Below the pieces are notes generated by a model. The model saw only the letters and a list, made by a program, of their open reading frames with translations. It was not told the origin of the DNA and did no database searches. Shown in pieces: positions 9,842-18,365 of a stretch of DNA of 64,000 bases. Source of the stretch: Streptomyces sp. NBC_00690 (GTDB lineage: Bacteria; Actinomycetota; Actinomycetes; Streptomycetales; Streptomycetaceae); NCBI RefSeq assembly GCF_036226685.1, contig NZ_CP109009.1, positions 1,054,001 to 1,118,000 on the forward strand, read 5' to 3'. The position numbers were made by a program, and so were the translations under genes. Within the stretch, counting starts at the first letter, position 1. The number at the start of each line of letters is the position of its first letter.

Positions 9842-10434
9842 GGTGCCGTCCCCTCTGAGGTCGGACGCCTGATGATGGCGCCTCACCTGGCCTGGTCTGC
9901 TCGACGACCGCCGAACGGACCAGGCTCGCGAAACTGATCGGCGCGCCTTCCTCCCGTACGGGATGACGTGACCTGGACGCGTCTGCCTGGTGCTTCCCAC
10001 CGTGCCAGGACGTAGTCGCCCGAATGGCGACGTGCACGGTGAACCAGGCGCCCACCAAGTCGCCTTCGGCCGCCATGCTCTGCACCCGTATGCCTGAGCC
10101 CGAACACCGCGTACCACCGCACCGCAGGGGTTCGATCGACGAGTCCTCAGGGCCTCGCCGAGACATGGCGTACGGCCCTGGTGGCCGCTGTCCCGCGGTG
10201 AGTGCTGCGACCGGACGGCGCCAGGCATGGGATCGCGAGGCCCGGCGAAAGGTCTCAGCAATCCAGAGGCACGCGGTCGGCAGCCGGCAACCGCACCCAT
10301 CACTGTCGCGCGTGGTTAGGCGCGGTTCGGGCGGTCGGTACAACGGCGTCCGCCTTCGCATGTTCATCCGTTCCCCCGGGCGGCCTCGTCATGGGCGGCT
10401 CGTCAGCACATCTGGCATTCGTGGGTGTTTTCTC
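9842..10434. other. Intergenic stretch with gene debris
   Basis: Apart from the SnoaL-like fragment I see no intact gene. Open frames here are Arg-rich and lack ribosome binding sites, consistent with non-coding shadows. Confidence 0.5.
9960..10100 (-). pseudogene. Decayed SnoaL/NTF2-like fragment
   Basis: On the minus strand one frame reads GIRVQSMAAEGDLVGAWFTVH and, after a shift near 10020, the next frame reads RHSGDYVLARWEAPGRRVQVTS. Joined, these match the core pattern of SnoaL-like proteins (AEGD-V-ARFTV-GTHSGD...GRRV-VT). No intact start or end is visible. The match is by memory of the family pattern, so the call is tentative. Confidence 0.4.
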
Positions 10435-10464
10435 TAGACGAGCCCCTATTTCCTGCCGTAATCT
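10435..10464 (+). promoter_or_regulatory. Candidate promoter of the catabolic locus
   Basis: TAGACG, an 18-bp spacer and TAATCT place transcription start near 10471, just ahead of the palindrome at 10483 and the ATG at 10515. Confidence 0.4.
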
Positions 10465-10482
10465 CACCGCAACGCGCACGGA

Positions 10483-10501
10483 ATGTGCGCACTGCGCACA
10501 T
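10483..10501. promoter_or_regulatory. Perfect 19-bp palindrome, putative IclR-type operator
   Basis: ATGTGCGCACTGCGCACAT is a perfect palindrome of two 9-bp arms around one C, immediately before the ribosome binding site (GAGGTG) of the first catabolic gene. Its half TGCGCACA recurs in the operator in front of the cluster's own IclR gene (26604-26611). A protein bound here would block the start of transcription or early elongation. Confidence 0.6.
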
Positions 10502-10514
10502 AGAGGTGTGGAAC

Positions 10515-12776
10515 ATGGCTGAGGCTCTAGAGAACACCGGGCTCCTGAGGCATGTCCTGGTCGTCGAAATCGGCGCCCGTACCGCCGTTGCGGCATGCGG
10601 GGGGCTCCTTGCACAGCTCGGAGCGGAGGTCGTGCTCGTCGAACCGACACGGCCCCGGACGGACCACAAGTGGACGGACAGAGCGGTGACGGCGGCCGGC
10701 AAGCGGAGCGTCGTCATAGACCACGGAACGCCCGCGGGCAGCGAGACCTATGCGGGGCTGATGCGCGCCGCCGACATCGTTCTGCTCTCCAGCGATCTCG
10801 ATGGCGATGGCGATGGCGATGGCGAACGAGATCGTCAGCGAGCAACCGGTCTTCACAGAGAAGCGGAATCTGCGGACGGTTTGAACGGGAGACCCTTCCA
10901 GCGCCCCGAACGGCAGATCGTCTGCGACATCACAGCGTTCGGACACAGCGGCCCGCTCTCCGGTGTCGGCGGATCCGAGGCGCTGGTCGAGGCCGTCGCC
11001 GGGGTCGCCGAAACCACGGGGCGGCGGGACGGGCTGCCCGTACTCCTCGGTGCTCCGCTCCTGGAGATGGAGGCAGCCGTCTACGCAGCTTCGGCCGCCA
11101 TCGCGGCACTGCGCGCCCGACGCCTCAATGGATTCGGGCAGCACATCGACATCGCGCTGTACGACGTCGCGGTGAACGCCCTCGCTGCATTCCTTCCGCT
11201 GCCGTTCACCGGACGTGTCGCCACCCGCAACGGCAATCGGCATCCCACGCTCTCCCCCTGGAACGCCTACCCCGCGAACGACGGATGGGTGGTGATCTGC
11301 GCACCGACGGACGACCAGTGGGCCCGGTTGTGCACGGTGATGGGCCGTCCGGAACTGGTGGACGACGATCTGTTCGCGACCACGACCCGACGAATGGAGA
11401 ACGTCGACGCCATCGACGAGGTAGTCGGTGTCTGGACCGCAGGACGCCCGGTCCAGGAGTGTGTCGACGCCCTCACCAGGGCGGTGGTTCCGAGCGGCCC
11501 GGTGGTTCCCGTGGCAGAACTGGCGGACGAGCCGAATCTTCGGCACCGCTCGATGGTACGGACCGCACTCGAACCCGGTACCGGCCGAAGGGTGTTGCTC
11601 CCCGGCTGTCCGGTGCGATGGGGGCCAGATGCCCCGCCTCAGCGCATCCCGGGGCGCGATGCCGACCGCGAACACATCCTGAGCCGAATGGTGAACCACG
11701 AACGCAACGACCTACGCCCTCTTCTGGGAGCACCGGTTCCTGCACCGGTTCCTGCACCGGGACCTGGTCACCGAGGCGAATCCGCCTCCCCCGAGCCCTC
11801 ATCTCCTGACACCCCGCTGCCGACGAGACCGCTCGAAGGAATCCGGGTGGTCGAGATCGGAATGAACACGGTCGGTCCACTCGCCGGCAAGCAGTTGGGT
11901 GCGCTCGGTGCCGACGTCATCAAGGTGGAACCACCCCGTGGGGACTCCAACCGTCACAACGCCCCGTTGCGCCCGGACGGTCAGTCATATGTGTTCGCCC
12001 TGCTCAACACGGACAAGAGGGGGCTGGTTCTCGATCTGCGCGAGGAGCCCGACCGCAAGGTGTTGTGGGATCTGCTCGCCTCCGCCGACGTCCTCATCGA
12101 GAACCTCAAACCGGGCTCGCTGGAACGACTCGGATTCGGGCCGAATCAAGTGAAGTCCACCCTGCCGCACCTCGTCTACTGCTCGATCAACGGCTTCGGC
12201 CACCACACCGTGTACCCGGGCCGCCCCGCACTGGACACCGTGGTGCAGGCCATGTCCGGTGTGATGAGCACGACCCTCGTGGATGGGGTTCCCACCAAGG
12301 CGGGGATCTCCGTATCAGACCAGCTCGGCGGGCTGTTCGGGCTGCTCGGTGTGCTGGCAGCCGTCGAACAGCGCGAGATGCACGGCGGGCCCGGCGCCAC
12401 CCTGGACCTGGCCATGCAGGACGGCTCCGCATGGGCGACACACCGCAACTGGAACGGCACGCCCGCCCCGCGGGCAGCAATCGTGGCCGGTTTGACCGGC
12501 CCTGCCCTCGACGAGAACGGCCGACGCACTCCGGTCGCCACGGTCGACGAAGTGCTCGCCCAGGAGCAGACCTTTGCCCGCGGCCTGATCGTTGAACGCC
12601 CGACGTCCGACGGTGACCGCTGGACCGTACTCGGGCCGCCGTTCCGGTTGGAGTCCACACCCACCGACGTCCACAGCGTGATGCCCAGGCTCGGTTTCCC
12701 CGATCCCGGTCTCACCGCCGAGTTCGGCGCCCGGGGCGACACCGCACCGGACGTACTCGTGGCAAGGGAGCACTGA
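10515..12776 (+). CDS. Fused double class III (CaiB/BaiF) CoA-transferase
   Basis: The 753-residue protein consists of two complete CaiB/BaiF-like halves (about 10-395 and 437-753) joined by a Pro/Ala/Glu-rich linker. Class III enzymes move CoA between carboxylates through an Asp-linked anhydride and work as interlocked dimers; here the dimer would be one chain. The C-half is canonical (GIRVVEIGMNTVGPLAGKQLGALGADVIKVEPP) and keeps the expected catalytic Asp in GISVSDQLGG (D602). In the N-half the equivalent position reads GAPLLEMEAA, with Glu184 in place of Asp. It resembles the two-subunit BbsEF type (one active, one helper subunit). ATG 10515 follows GAGGTG. It heads the catabolic operon. 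Confidence 0.85.
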   Translation: MAEALENTGLLRHVLVVEIGARTAVAACGGLLAQLGAEVVLVEPTRPRTDHKWTDRAVTAAGKRSVVIDHGTPAGSETYAGLMRAADIVLLSSDLDGDGDGDGERDRQRATGLHREAESADGLNGRPFQRPERQIVCDITAFGHSGPLSGVGGSEALVEAVAGVAETTGRRDGLPVLLGAPLLEMEAAVYAASAAIAALRARRLNGFGQHIDIALYDVAVNALAAFLPLPFTGRVATRNGNRHPTLSPWNAYPANDGWVVICAPTDDQWARLCTVMGRPELVDDDLFATTTRRMENVDAIDEVVGVWTAGRPVQECVDALTRAVVPSGPVVPVAELADEPNLRHRSMVRTALEPGTGRRVLLPGCPVRWGPDAPPQRIPGRDADREHILSRMVNHERNDLRPLLGAPVPAPVPAPGPGHRGESASPEPSSPDTPLPTRPLEGIRVVEIGMNTVGPLAGKQLGALGADVIKVEPPRGDSNRHNAPLRPDGQSYVFALLNTDKRGLVLDLREEPDRKVLWDLLASADVLIENLKPGSLERLGFGPNQVKSTLPHLVYCSINGFGHHTVYPGRPALDTVVQAMSGVMSTTLVDGVPTKAGISVSDQLGGLFGLLGVLAAVEQREMHGGPGATLDLAMQDGSAWATHRNWNGTPAPRAAIVAGLTGPALDENGRRTPVATVDEVLAQEQTFARGLIVERPTSDGDRWTVLGPPFRLESTPTDVHSVMPRLGFPDPGLTAEFGARGDTAPDVLVAREH
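10800..10823 (+). repeat. Hexanucleotide microsatellite GATGGC x4
   Basis: Four exact GATGGC units inside the N-half of the CoA-transferase gene encode a DGDGDGDG loop. Slippage by whole units would keep the frame. Confidence 0.85.
11730..11760 (+). repeat. 12-bp tandem repeat in the interdomain linker
   Basis: About 2.5 copies of GCACCGGTTCCT encode the PAPVPAP segment that joins the two CoA-transferase halves. Confidence 0.85.
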
Positions 12777-12778
12777 CC

Positions 12779-13972
12779 ATGCCCGACCTCGATCGACTCA
12801 CCGCGCTGCGGGACGACATCGCCATCGTGGGCATCGGCGAGACCGACTATCCCGGTGACTACGCCCTGGCCCGACGCGGGGAGCGCCCCCACGACGCGTA
12901 CGGATACGCCGCCACCGCGTTCCGCAGGGCGCTCGACGACTGCGGACTGACCCGCGACGACATCGACGGACTGATCGCCGGACCGGCCACCGCGAGCGAA
13001 CGGCTCGGCGAAGTGCTCGGCATGGATGTGCGCTGGGCCGACCAGGCGGACGCGGTCCAAGCCGTCCTCAAGGCCGCCCTCGCCATCCACACGGGTGTGG
13101 CGGAGTGCGTGGCCCTGGTCTACGGCAACGACCAACGCACTGCCGGCACCGCGTACGGTGGCCACAACGCTATGGGTGGGGAGCGCCACCTCGCGTACAC
13201 CTACTACGCGCCCTGGGGCCTGACCTCGCAAGGAGCGCTCTATGCGCTGCTCGCCAACCGCTACCAGGCCGTCACCGGGCTCACCGCGCGGGAACTCGGC
13301 CAGGTGGCCGTCGCACAACGCGCCTTCGCACAGCTCAATCCGAACGCCGTCATGCGCGGCCCACTGAACATCGACGACTATCTGTCCGCCCGGTACATCT
13401 GCGAACCGCTACGGCTGTTCGACTACTGCCTGATCAACGACGGCGGTGTGGCCCTGATCGTGACGACTGCCGAACGGGCACGCCGGCTCGGCCGCCCCGC
13501 AGTGCTGCTGAGCGGCATCGGGCGCGCCGACCACAACCGGGACGCAACAAGCCTGCGGCCACGACTGGTCGACTTCTACCGCCCGGCGCAGCGCAAGGCC
13601 GCCGAGCAGGTCTATGCCATGGCGGGGGCGGGGCCGTCCGATGTGGACGTCCTCCAGGTGTACGACAGCTTCAGTGTGCACGTGCCACTCGCCCTGGAGG
13701 GCTTCGGCTTCTGTGCGGAGGGGGACGCGGGGAGCCTGCTCGCCGACGGCGGTCTGGGGCCGGGCGGGCGACTGCCGGTGAACACCGCGGGCGGGCATCT
13801 CTCAGGCAGCTATATGCAGGGCTGGGGCCACCAGGTCGAATGCGTACGCCAACTGCGCGGGGAGGCCGGTGAGCGACAGATCCCGCAGGCCAGGACCGCC
13901 CAGTACATCTCCGATGTCGCGGGCAAGGTGACCTCGCTGATCTATCGGGCCCATCGAGGGGTTGACGCATGA
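12779..13972 (+). CDS. Thiolase-like (SCP-x/Ltp2-type) protein lacking the nucleophilic Cys
   Basis: The 397-residue protein has a thiolase fold: N-terminal IAIVGIGETDYP, a C-terminal half with VYDSFSVHVPLALEGFGFC and the closing NTAGGHLSGSYMQGWGHQVECVRQLRG. Where true thiolases carry the nucleophile Cys (the helix after residue 80) this protein reads DQADAVQAVLKAALAIHTG, with no Cys. Relatives of this kind, such as Ltp2 of sterol catabolism, act with a DUF35 partner as retro-aldolases releasing an aldehyde or ketone plus acyl-CoA; BbsB of benzylsuccinate oxidation also pairs with a DUF35 protein. The DUF35 gene follows with an ATGA overlap and an aldehyde dehydrogenase comes two genes later, so a retro-aldol step is my inference. 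Confidence 0.8.
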   Translation: MPDLDRLTALRDDIAIVGIGETDYPGDYALARRGERPHDAYGYAATAFRRALDDCGLTRDDIDGLIAGPATASERLGEVLGMDVRWADQADAVQAVLKAALAIHTGVAECVALVYGNDQRTAGTAYGGHNAMGGERHLAYTYYAPWGLTSQGALYALLANRYQAVTGLTARELGQVAVAQRAFAQLNPNAVMRGPLNIDDYLSARYICEPLRLFDYCLINDGGVALIVTTAERARRLGRPAVLLSGIGRADHNRDATSLRPRLVDFYRPAQRKAAEQVYAMAGAGPSDVDVLQVYDSFSVHVPLALEGFGFCAEGDAGSLLADGGLGPGGRLPVNTAGGHLSGSYMQGWGHQVECVRQLRGEAGERQIPQARTAQYISDVAGKVTSLIYRAHRGVDA

Positions 13973-14460
13973 ACCAGACACCGAGGCCGGCACCCCCTTC
14001 GGGCCGCTACGACGCTCCGTACTGGAAGTACGCGGCAGCGGGCGAGTTGCGGTTGCAGCGGTGCGGCGGATGCGGACGCTTCCGCTATCCACCGGGACCG
14101 GTCTGTCCCGATTGCCTGGCGGAGGAGGCGTCCTGGGAACGTCTGTCCGGCACCGGCACACTGCTGGCCTGGACGGTGTTCCACCGGCAGTACTTCCCCT
14201 GGATTCCGGCCCCCTATCTCGTGGGCGCGGTCCGTACGACGGAGGGTCCGATCCTCATCGGCAACCTGGTCGGCATCGACGCGACCGGGCTGATCCACGA
14301 CATGCCCCTGCGGGCCGTCTTCGAACCCGTCACACCCACCGACACCGGCCTTCCGGCCACGGCGGTCGCGAAGGCCCCCGACCAATCCCCCGACGGAACA
14401 TGGCGCCTGTGCCAGTGGACCCCGTCGCCCACCCATTCACACCACGAGGAGCAGGCATGA
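13969..14460 (+). CDS. DUF35 OB-fold protein with zinc ribbon, partner of the thiolase-like enzyme
   Basis: This 163-residue protein has a rubredoxin-like zinc ribbon (CGGCGRFRYPPGPVCPDC, residues 32-49) followed by an OB-fold (GTLLAWTVFHRQYFPW...). DUF35 proteins are obligate partners of SCP-x-type thiolases and aldolases and close their active site. The ATG overlaps the stop of the thiolase-like gene by four bases, and its own stop overlaps the next start in the same way, indicating tight translational coupling. Confidence 0.88.
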   Translation: MNQTPRPAPPSGRYDAPYWKYAAAGELRLQRCGGCGRFRYPPGPVCPDCLAEEASWERLSGTGTLLAWTVFHRQYFPWIPAPYLVGAVRTTEGPILIGNLVGIDATGLIHDMPLRAVFEPVTPTDTGLPATAVAKAPDQSPDGTWRLCQWTPSPTHSHHEEQA

Positions 14461-15272
14461 ACGCAGTCAGCGCACCGGAGTCCACCACCTATGACAGCGT
14501 CTCGCGCGGACGTGACTTCGCCGTACGCGACCGGGTCGTCGTCATCACCGGCGGCGGCCAGGGCATAGGCCGCGAGTACGCACGGGAGTTCGCCGCGGCA
14601 GGGGCCATCACGGTGATCGCGGAGATCAACGGGGACTCCGCCCGCAAGGTCGCCGCGGAGATAGCCCGTGCAGGTGGCACAGCCCTCGCGGTGGAGACGG
14701 ATGTCTCCGATCCCGAATCCGTGGAGGCGCTCGTCGAGTCGGTCGTCCGGGAGTACGGACGTGTCGATGTGCTGATCAACAATGCGGCCATCTTCTCCAG
14801 TCTCGCGATGCGCCCGTTCGATGAGATTCCCCTCGACGAGTGGGACGCGGTGCTCGGTGTCAATGTGACCGGCGCCTTCCTCTGTGCCCGCGCCGTCGCC
14901 CCGCATATGCGGCAGGCGGGCTGGGGACGGATCGTGAACATCGTCTCGGGCGCAGTGCCCCTGGGAGTCAAGAACTACCTCCACTACGTGACGTCGAAGG
15001 CCGCCCTCGTCGGTATGACCAACTCCCTCGCCAGGGAGTTGGGCAGCCACGGCATCACGGTCAACGCGGTACAGCCCGGTGGGACGTTCACCGAGGTACC
15101 GCGCGAGACGGTCACCGAGGAGGGCAAAGCACGGCTCATCGCCGCCCAGTGCATCCAGCGCGAGGAAGTGCCGATGGACCTCGTCGGCCTGGTGCTGTTC
15201 CTGAGCACCCCAGCAGCCGCCTTCATCACCGGGCAGACCATCGCCTGCGACGGCGGCCTCACCCACACCTGA
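14457..15272 (+). CDS. Short-chain dehydrogenase/reductase
   Basis: A 271-residue classical SDR: cofactor motif VVITGGGQGIGREYA (residues 28-42), NNAA, catalytic Ser and YxxxK in SGAVPLGVKNYLHYVTSKAA, and FITGQTIACDGGLTHT at the end. The Asp/Glu after strand 2 (IAEIN) suggests NAD preference. In alicyclic-acid or benzylsuccinate-type pathways an SDR oxidises the beta-hydroxyacyl-CoA to the beta-keto form (BadH, BbsCD), which fits its place next to the thiolase-like and ring-hydrolase genes. ATGA overlap with the DUF35 gene. Confidence 0.88.
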   Translation: MNAVSAPESTTYDSVSRGRDFAVRDRVVVITGGGQGIGREYAREFAAAGAITVIAEINGDSARKVAAEIARAGGTALAVETDVSDPESVEALVESVVREYGRVDVLINNAAIFSSLAMRPFDEIPLDEWDAVLGVNVTGAFLCARAVAPHMRQAGWGRIVNIVSGAVPLGVKNYLHYVTSKAALVGMTNSLARELGSHGITVNAVQPGGTFTEVPRETVTEEGKARLIAAQCIQREEVPMDLVGLVLFLSTPAAAFITGQTIACDGGLTHT

Positions 15273-15315
15273 CCCGGCCTGCGCACCCCGAACACTCGAT
15301 CCCGGAGGATCTCCC

Positions 15316-16791
15316 ATGACGTCCCTGCCCCAACCCCCTCACCACGAACTCTGGCTCGGCGGCGCCGACCGCCCCGCCGCGTCCGGCGCCGTTTTCGAAC
15401 GGTTCAGCCCCTTCGACGGCACCCTCGCCGGTGTCTTCGCGGACGGTGACGAAGCGGATGCGGCCCGAGCCGTGGGCCTCGCCCGCGACGCCTTCGACGA
15501 AGGACCCTGGCCCACCGCTCCCGCCCGCGTCCGCTTCCAGGTACTGAGCGCAACAGCCAGGCTGCTGACCGAACACTCCGCCGCGGTGGCCGAGCGCATG
15601 GTCCTGGAGTCCGGTAAGCCGGTCACCCTGGCGCTCGGTGAAGTGGCCGCCGCCGCACGGTGTCTGGACTACTATGCCGGGCTCGCCCTGTCAGCCGAGG
15701 GTTCGGCGGTCAGCGACCGCAACCCGGATGCGCTCGGACTCGTCCTGCGCGAACCGGTCGGTGTCGCCGCACTCATCACGGCCTGGAACTTCCCGCTGCT
15801 CGGTGTGGTGTGCAAGCTGGCTCCGGCACTGGCCGCGGGGTGCACCGTCGTCGCCAAGCCCTCGCACCTCTGCCCCGGGCCCGCACTGCTCCTCGCCCGC
15901 TTCCTCACCGAGGCGGGACTGCCCGACGGGGTCTTCAACGTCGTCACCTCACAGCGGGAGCGCGGTGCGGTCGTGGGCCGGCACTTCTCCGCATCGCCGA
16001 AGATCGACAAGATCGCGTTCACCGGTTCGACCGCCAGCGGTCGGGACGTGATGCGGTCAGCGGCCGTCAACACCAAGCGGGTCGCCCTCGAACTCGGGGG
16101 CAAGTCGGCGAACATCGTGTTCCCCGACGCGCCCTTCGAGGATGCGGCACTGACCGCGCTCACCGCCTTCACGTTCAACAGCGGCCAGCAGTGCTCCGCC
16201 GGCAGCAGGCTGTTGCTCCACCGCGACATCCACGACGAGTTCCTCGCGGCGCTCACCCAACACGCCCGCGCCCAGGTGCTCGGCGATCCGCGGGACCCCG
16301 CGACCACCATGGGTCCGCTGGTGAGTGAACAGCAGCGTGAGCGCGTACTCGGCTACATCGATCTCGGACGCTCCGAGGCCCATCTCGTCACCGGTGGCGG
16401 GATTCCCAACGACCCGGCCCTCAAGCAGGGGCACTTCGTGGAACCGACCGTGTTCGACCAGGTGGACAACTCCTCGCGCCTCGCGCAGGAGGAGGTCTTC
16501 GGACCGGTCCTCGCGGTGATCCCGTTCGAGACCGAGGAAGAAGCCGTCGCGCTCGCCAACGACAGCGCCTACGGACTCGCCGGAGGCGTCTGGACGCGCT
16601 CCTTGGACACGGCGATCCGGGTGGCGAAGGGCATCCGCACCGGCAAGGTCTTCGTGAACAGCTACAACACGGCGGGCATCGACGACATGCCGCACGGGGG
16701 CTACAAGGACAGCGGCACCGGCCGCGAGTTCGGACACATCGGTCTGGAGGAGTTCCAGGAGCTCAAGACCGTCCAGATCCTGCTGCGGTGA
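15316..16791 (+). CDS. Aldehyde dehydrogenase (NAD(P)+)
   Basis: The 491-residue enzyme has all family motifs: TAWNFPLLGVVCKLAPALAAG, cofactor loop FTGSTASGRDV, catalytic Glu in LELGGKSANIVF and catalytic Cys in FNSGQQCSAGSR. It oxidises an aldehyde to a carboxylate. In this operon the aldehyde could be the product of the proposed retro-aldol cleavage. CCGGAGGA precedes the ATG. The exact substrate is not readable from sequence. Confidence 0.9.
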   Translation: MTSLPQPPHHELWLGGADRPAASGAVFERFSPFDGTLAGVFADGDEADAARAVGLARDAFDEGPWPTAPARVRFQVLSATARLLTEHSAAVAERMVLESGKPVTLALGEVAAAARCLDYYAGLALSAEGSAVSDRNPDALGLVLREPVGVAALITAWNFPLLGVVCKLAPALAAGCTVVAKPSHLCPGPALLLARFLTEAGLPDGVFNVVTSQRERGAVVGRHFSASPKIDKIAFTGSTASGRDVMRSAAVNTKRVALELGGKSANIVFPDAPFEDAALTALTAFTFNSGQQCSAGSRLLLHRDIHDEFLAALTQHARAQVLGDPRDPATTMGPLVSEQQRERVLGYIDLGRSEAHLVTGGGIPNDPALKQGHFVEPTVFDQVDNSSRLAQEEVFGPVLAVIPFETEEEAVALANDSAYGLAGGVWTRSLDTAIRVAKGIRTGKVFVNSYNTAGIDDMPHGGYKDSGTGREFGHIGLEEFQELKTVQILLR

Positions 16792-16804
16792 GGAGGGTAC
16801 GCAG

Positions 16805-18325
16805 ATGAACATCGCACACTGGCTCGCCACCACTGCCCTGCGCAGCCCCGGAGCTCCGGCCCTGCTCACCGGCGAACACGTGGATTCCGACTACGCGGCC
16901 TTCGCGGCCTCCTCGGCATCGGTGGGGGCCTGGCTGGCCGCCGAGCACGGTGTCACTCCCGGTGACCGGGTAGCGCTCCACCTCACCAACTCGGCCCGGT
17001 ACCTGGAGTGCCTGTACGGCATCTGGTGGTGCGGCGCGGTAGCCGTACCCGTGAACCGCAAACTCACGCCCGGGGAGAGAGCGGCCGTCATCGAGGACGC
17101 GGGCGCCACCGTCGTCTTCATCGACGCCAAGGCCACGGGTGGTGGAACGGACACGTCCGAGGCGATGAACCGCGCGACCCACGTCCCGGTGGACGATGCC
17201 CCCTGGCGCGAGGTACGAGGAGCGCGCGAACCGGCCGAGCGGAGTCCCGGAGATCTCGCCTGGCTGTTCTACACCTCGGGCACCACCGGTCGCCCCAAGG
17301 GCGTCATGCTCACCCACGGCAATCTGTTGGCCATGGCCCTGTGTCAGATCGCGGATGTCGATCCAATCGGGCCGGGCGAGGCAGTGCTGTACGCGGCCCC
17401 GCTGTCCCACGGCGCCGGCCTGTCCGGGCTGGTCCACGTCCGTGCGGGCTCACGTCATGTCTTCCCGTCCACCGGACGGTTCGACGCGGACGAGGTGCTC
17501 ACACTGGCCGAGCGGGTGGGCCAGATGTCCCTCTTCGCCGCGCCCACCATGGTGCGACGGCTGGTCAAAGCCGCCCGCCAGCGGGGCACGGACGGCAACG
17601 GGATCAAGACCGTGATCTACGGCGGTGGGCCCATGTACCTGGCCGACATCCAGGACGCGGTCTCGGTCCTCGGGCAGCGCTTCGTCCAGATCTACGGCCA
17701 GGGCGAATCGCCCATGACCATCACGACCCTGTCCAGGGCCGACCACCGAAACACCGAACACCCCCGACACACAGCGCGGCTGGCCGGTGTGGGCACCGCG
17801 CACAGCGCCGTCCGCGTACGGGTCTGCGACCGCGAGGGCAGACCGCTGCCACCCGGCCGCATCGGTGAGATCGAGGTCATGGGCGCCACGGTCATGGCCG
17901 GCTACTGGCGCGATCCCGAGGCCACGGCGGCGGCGCTGCGCGACGGCTGGCTGCGCACCGGCGACCTCGGAGTCTTCGACGAGGACGGCTATCTCACCCT
18001 GGCCGGCCGGTCCAAGGAACTGATCGTCTCCGGTGGCACCAACATCCACCCTCGCGAGGTCGAGGAAGCGCTGGTCAGCCATCCCGGCGTCGCCGAGGCC
18101 GCCGTCGTCGGCGTCGCGGACCCCGAGTGGGGCGAACTCGTCGTCGCGTTCGTCGTACCGACCGATCCTGAACACACCGACACGACAGCCCTGGACGCGC
18201 ACTGCCGCGGCCTGATCGCCCGGTTCAAGCGCCCCCGCCGCTATCACCTGGTCCCCGAACTGCCCAAAAACGCCTACGGCAAGGTCGACAAGAAGGCGCT
18301 GCACACGACCGCCACAGCGCCGTGA
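16805..18325 (+). CDS. AMP-forming acyl-CoA ligase
   Basis: This 506-residue ANL-superfamily adenylating enzyme has the P-loop-like YTSGTTGRPKGVMLTHGN, the YGQGESP motif, the GWLRTGDLGVFDEDGYLTLAGR hinge and the C-terminal catalytic Lys in KNAYGKVDKK. It would activate the carboxylic acid substrate as a CoA thioester, an alternative entry to the CoA-transferase. GAGG lies upstream of the ATG; the gene is 13 bp from the aldehyde dehydrogenase gene. Confidence 0.9.
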   Translation: MNIAHWLATTALRSPGAPALLTGEHVDSDYAAFAASSASVGAWLAAEHGVTPGDRVALHLTNSARYLECLYGIWWCGAVAVPVNRKLTPGERAAVIEDAGATVVFIDAKATGGGTDTSEAMNRATHVPVDDAPWREVRGAREPAERSPGDLAWLFYTSGTTGRPKGVMLTHGNLLAMALCQIADVDPIGPGEAVLYAAPLSHGAGLSGLVHVRAGSRHVFPSTGRFDADEVLTLAERVGQMSLFAAPTMVRRLVKAARQRGTDGNGIKTVIYGGGPMYLADIQDAVSVLGQRFVQIYGQGESPMTITTLSRADHRNTEHPRHTARLAGVGTAHSAVRVRVCDREGRPLPPGRIGEIEVMGATVMAGYWRDPEATAAALRDGWLRTGDLGVFDEDGYLTLAGRSKELIVSGGTNIHPREVEEALVSHPGVAEAAVVGVADPEWGELVVAFVVPTDPEHTDTTALDAHCRGLIARFKRPRRYHLVPELPKNAYGKVDKKALHTTATAP

Positions 18326-18365
18326 CCCCCTCCCACCCCGCATCACACCGACACCGGAGAAGGCC

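Noticed and set aside
13962..14456. Longer N-terminus for the SDR gene
   Set aside because: The upstream part overlaps the DUF35 gene entirely; the ATGA overlap at 14457 and SDR homology fix the start.
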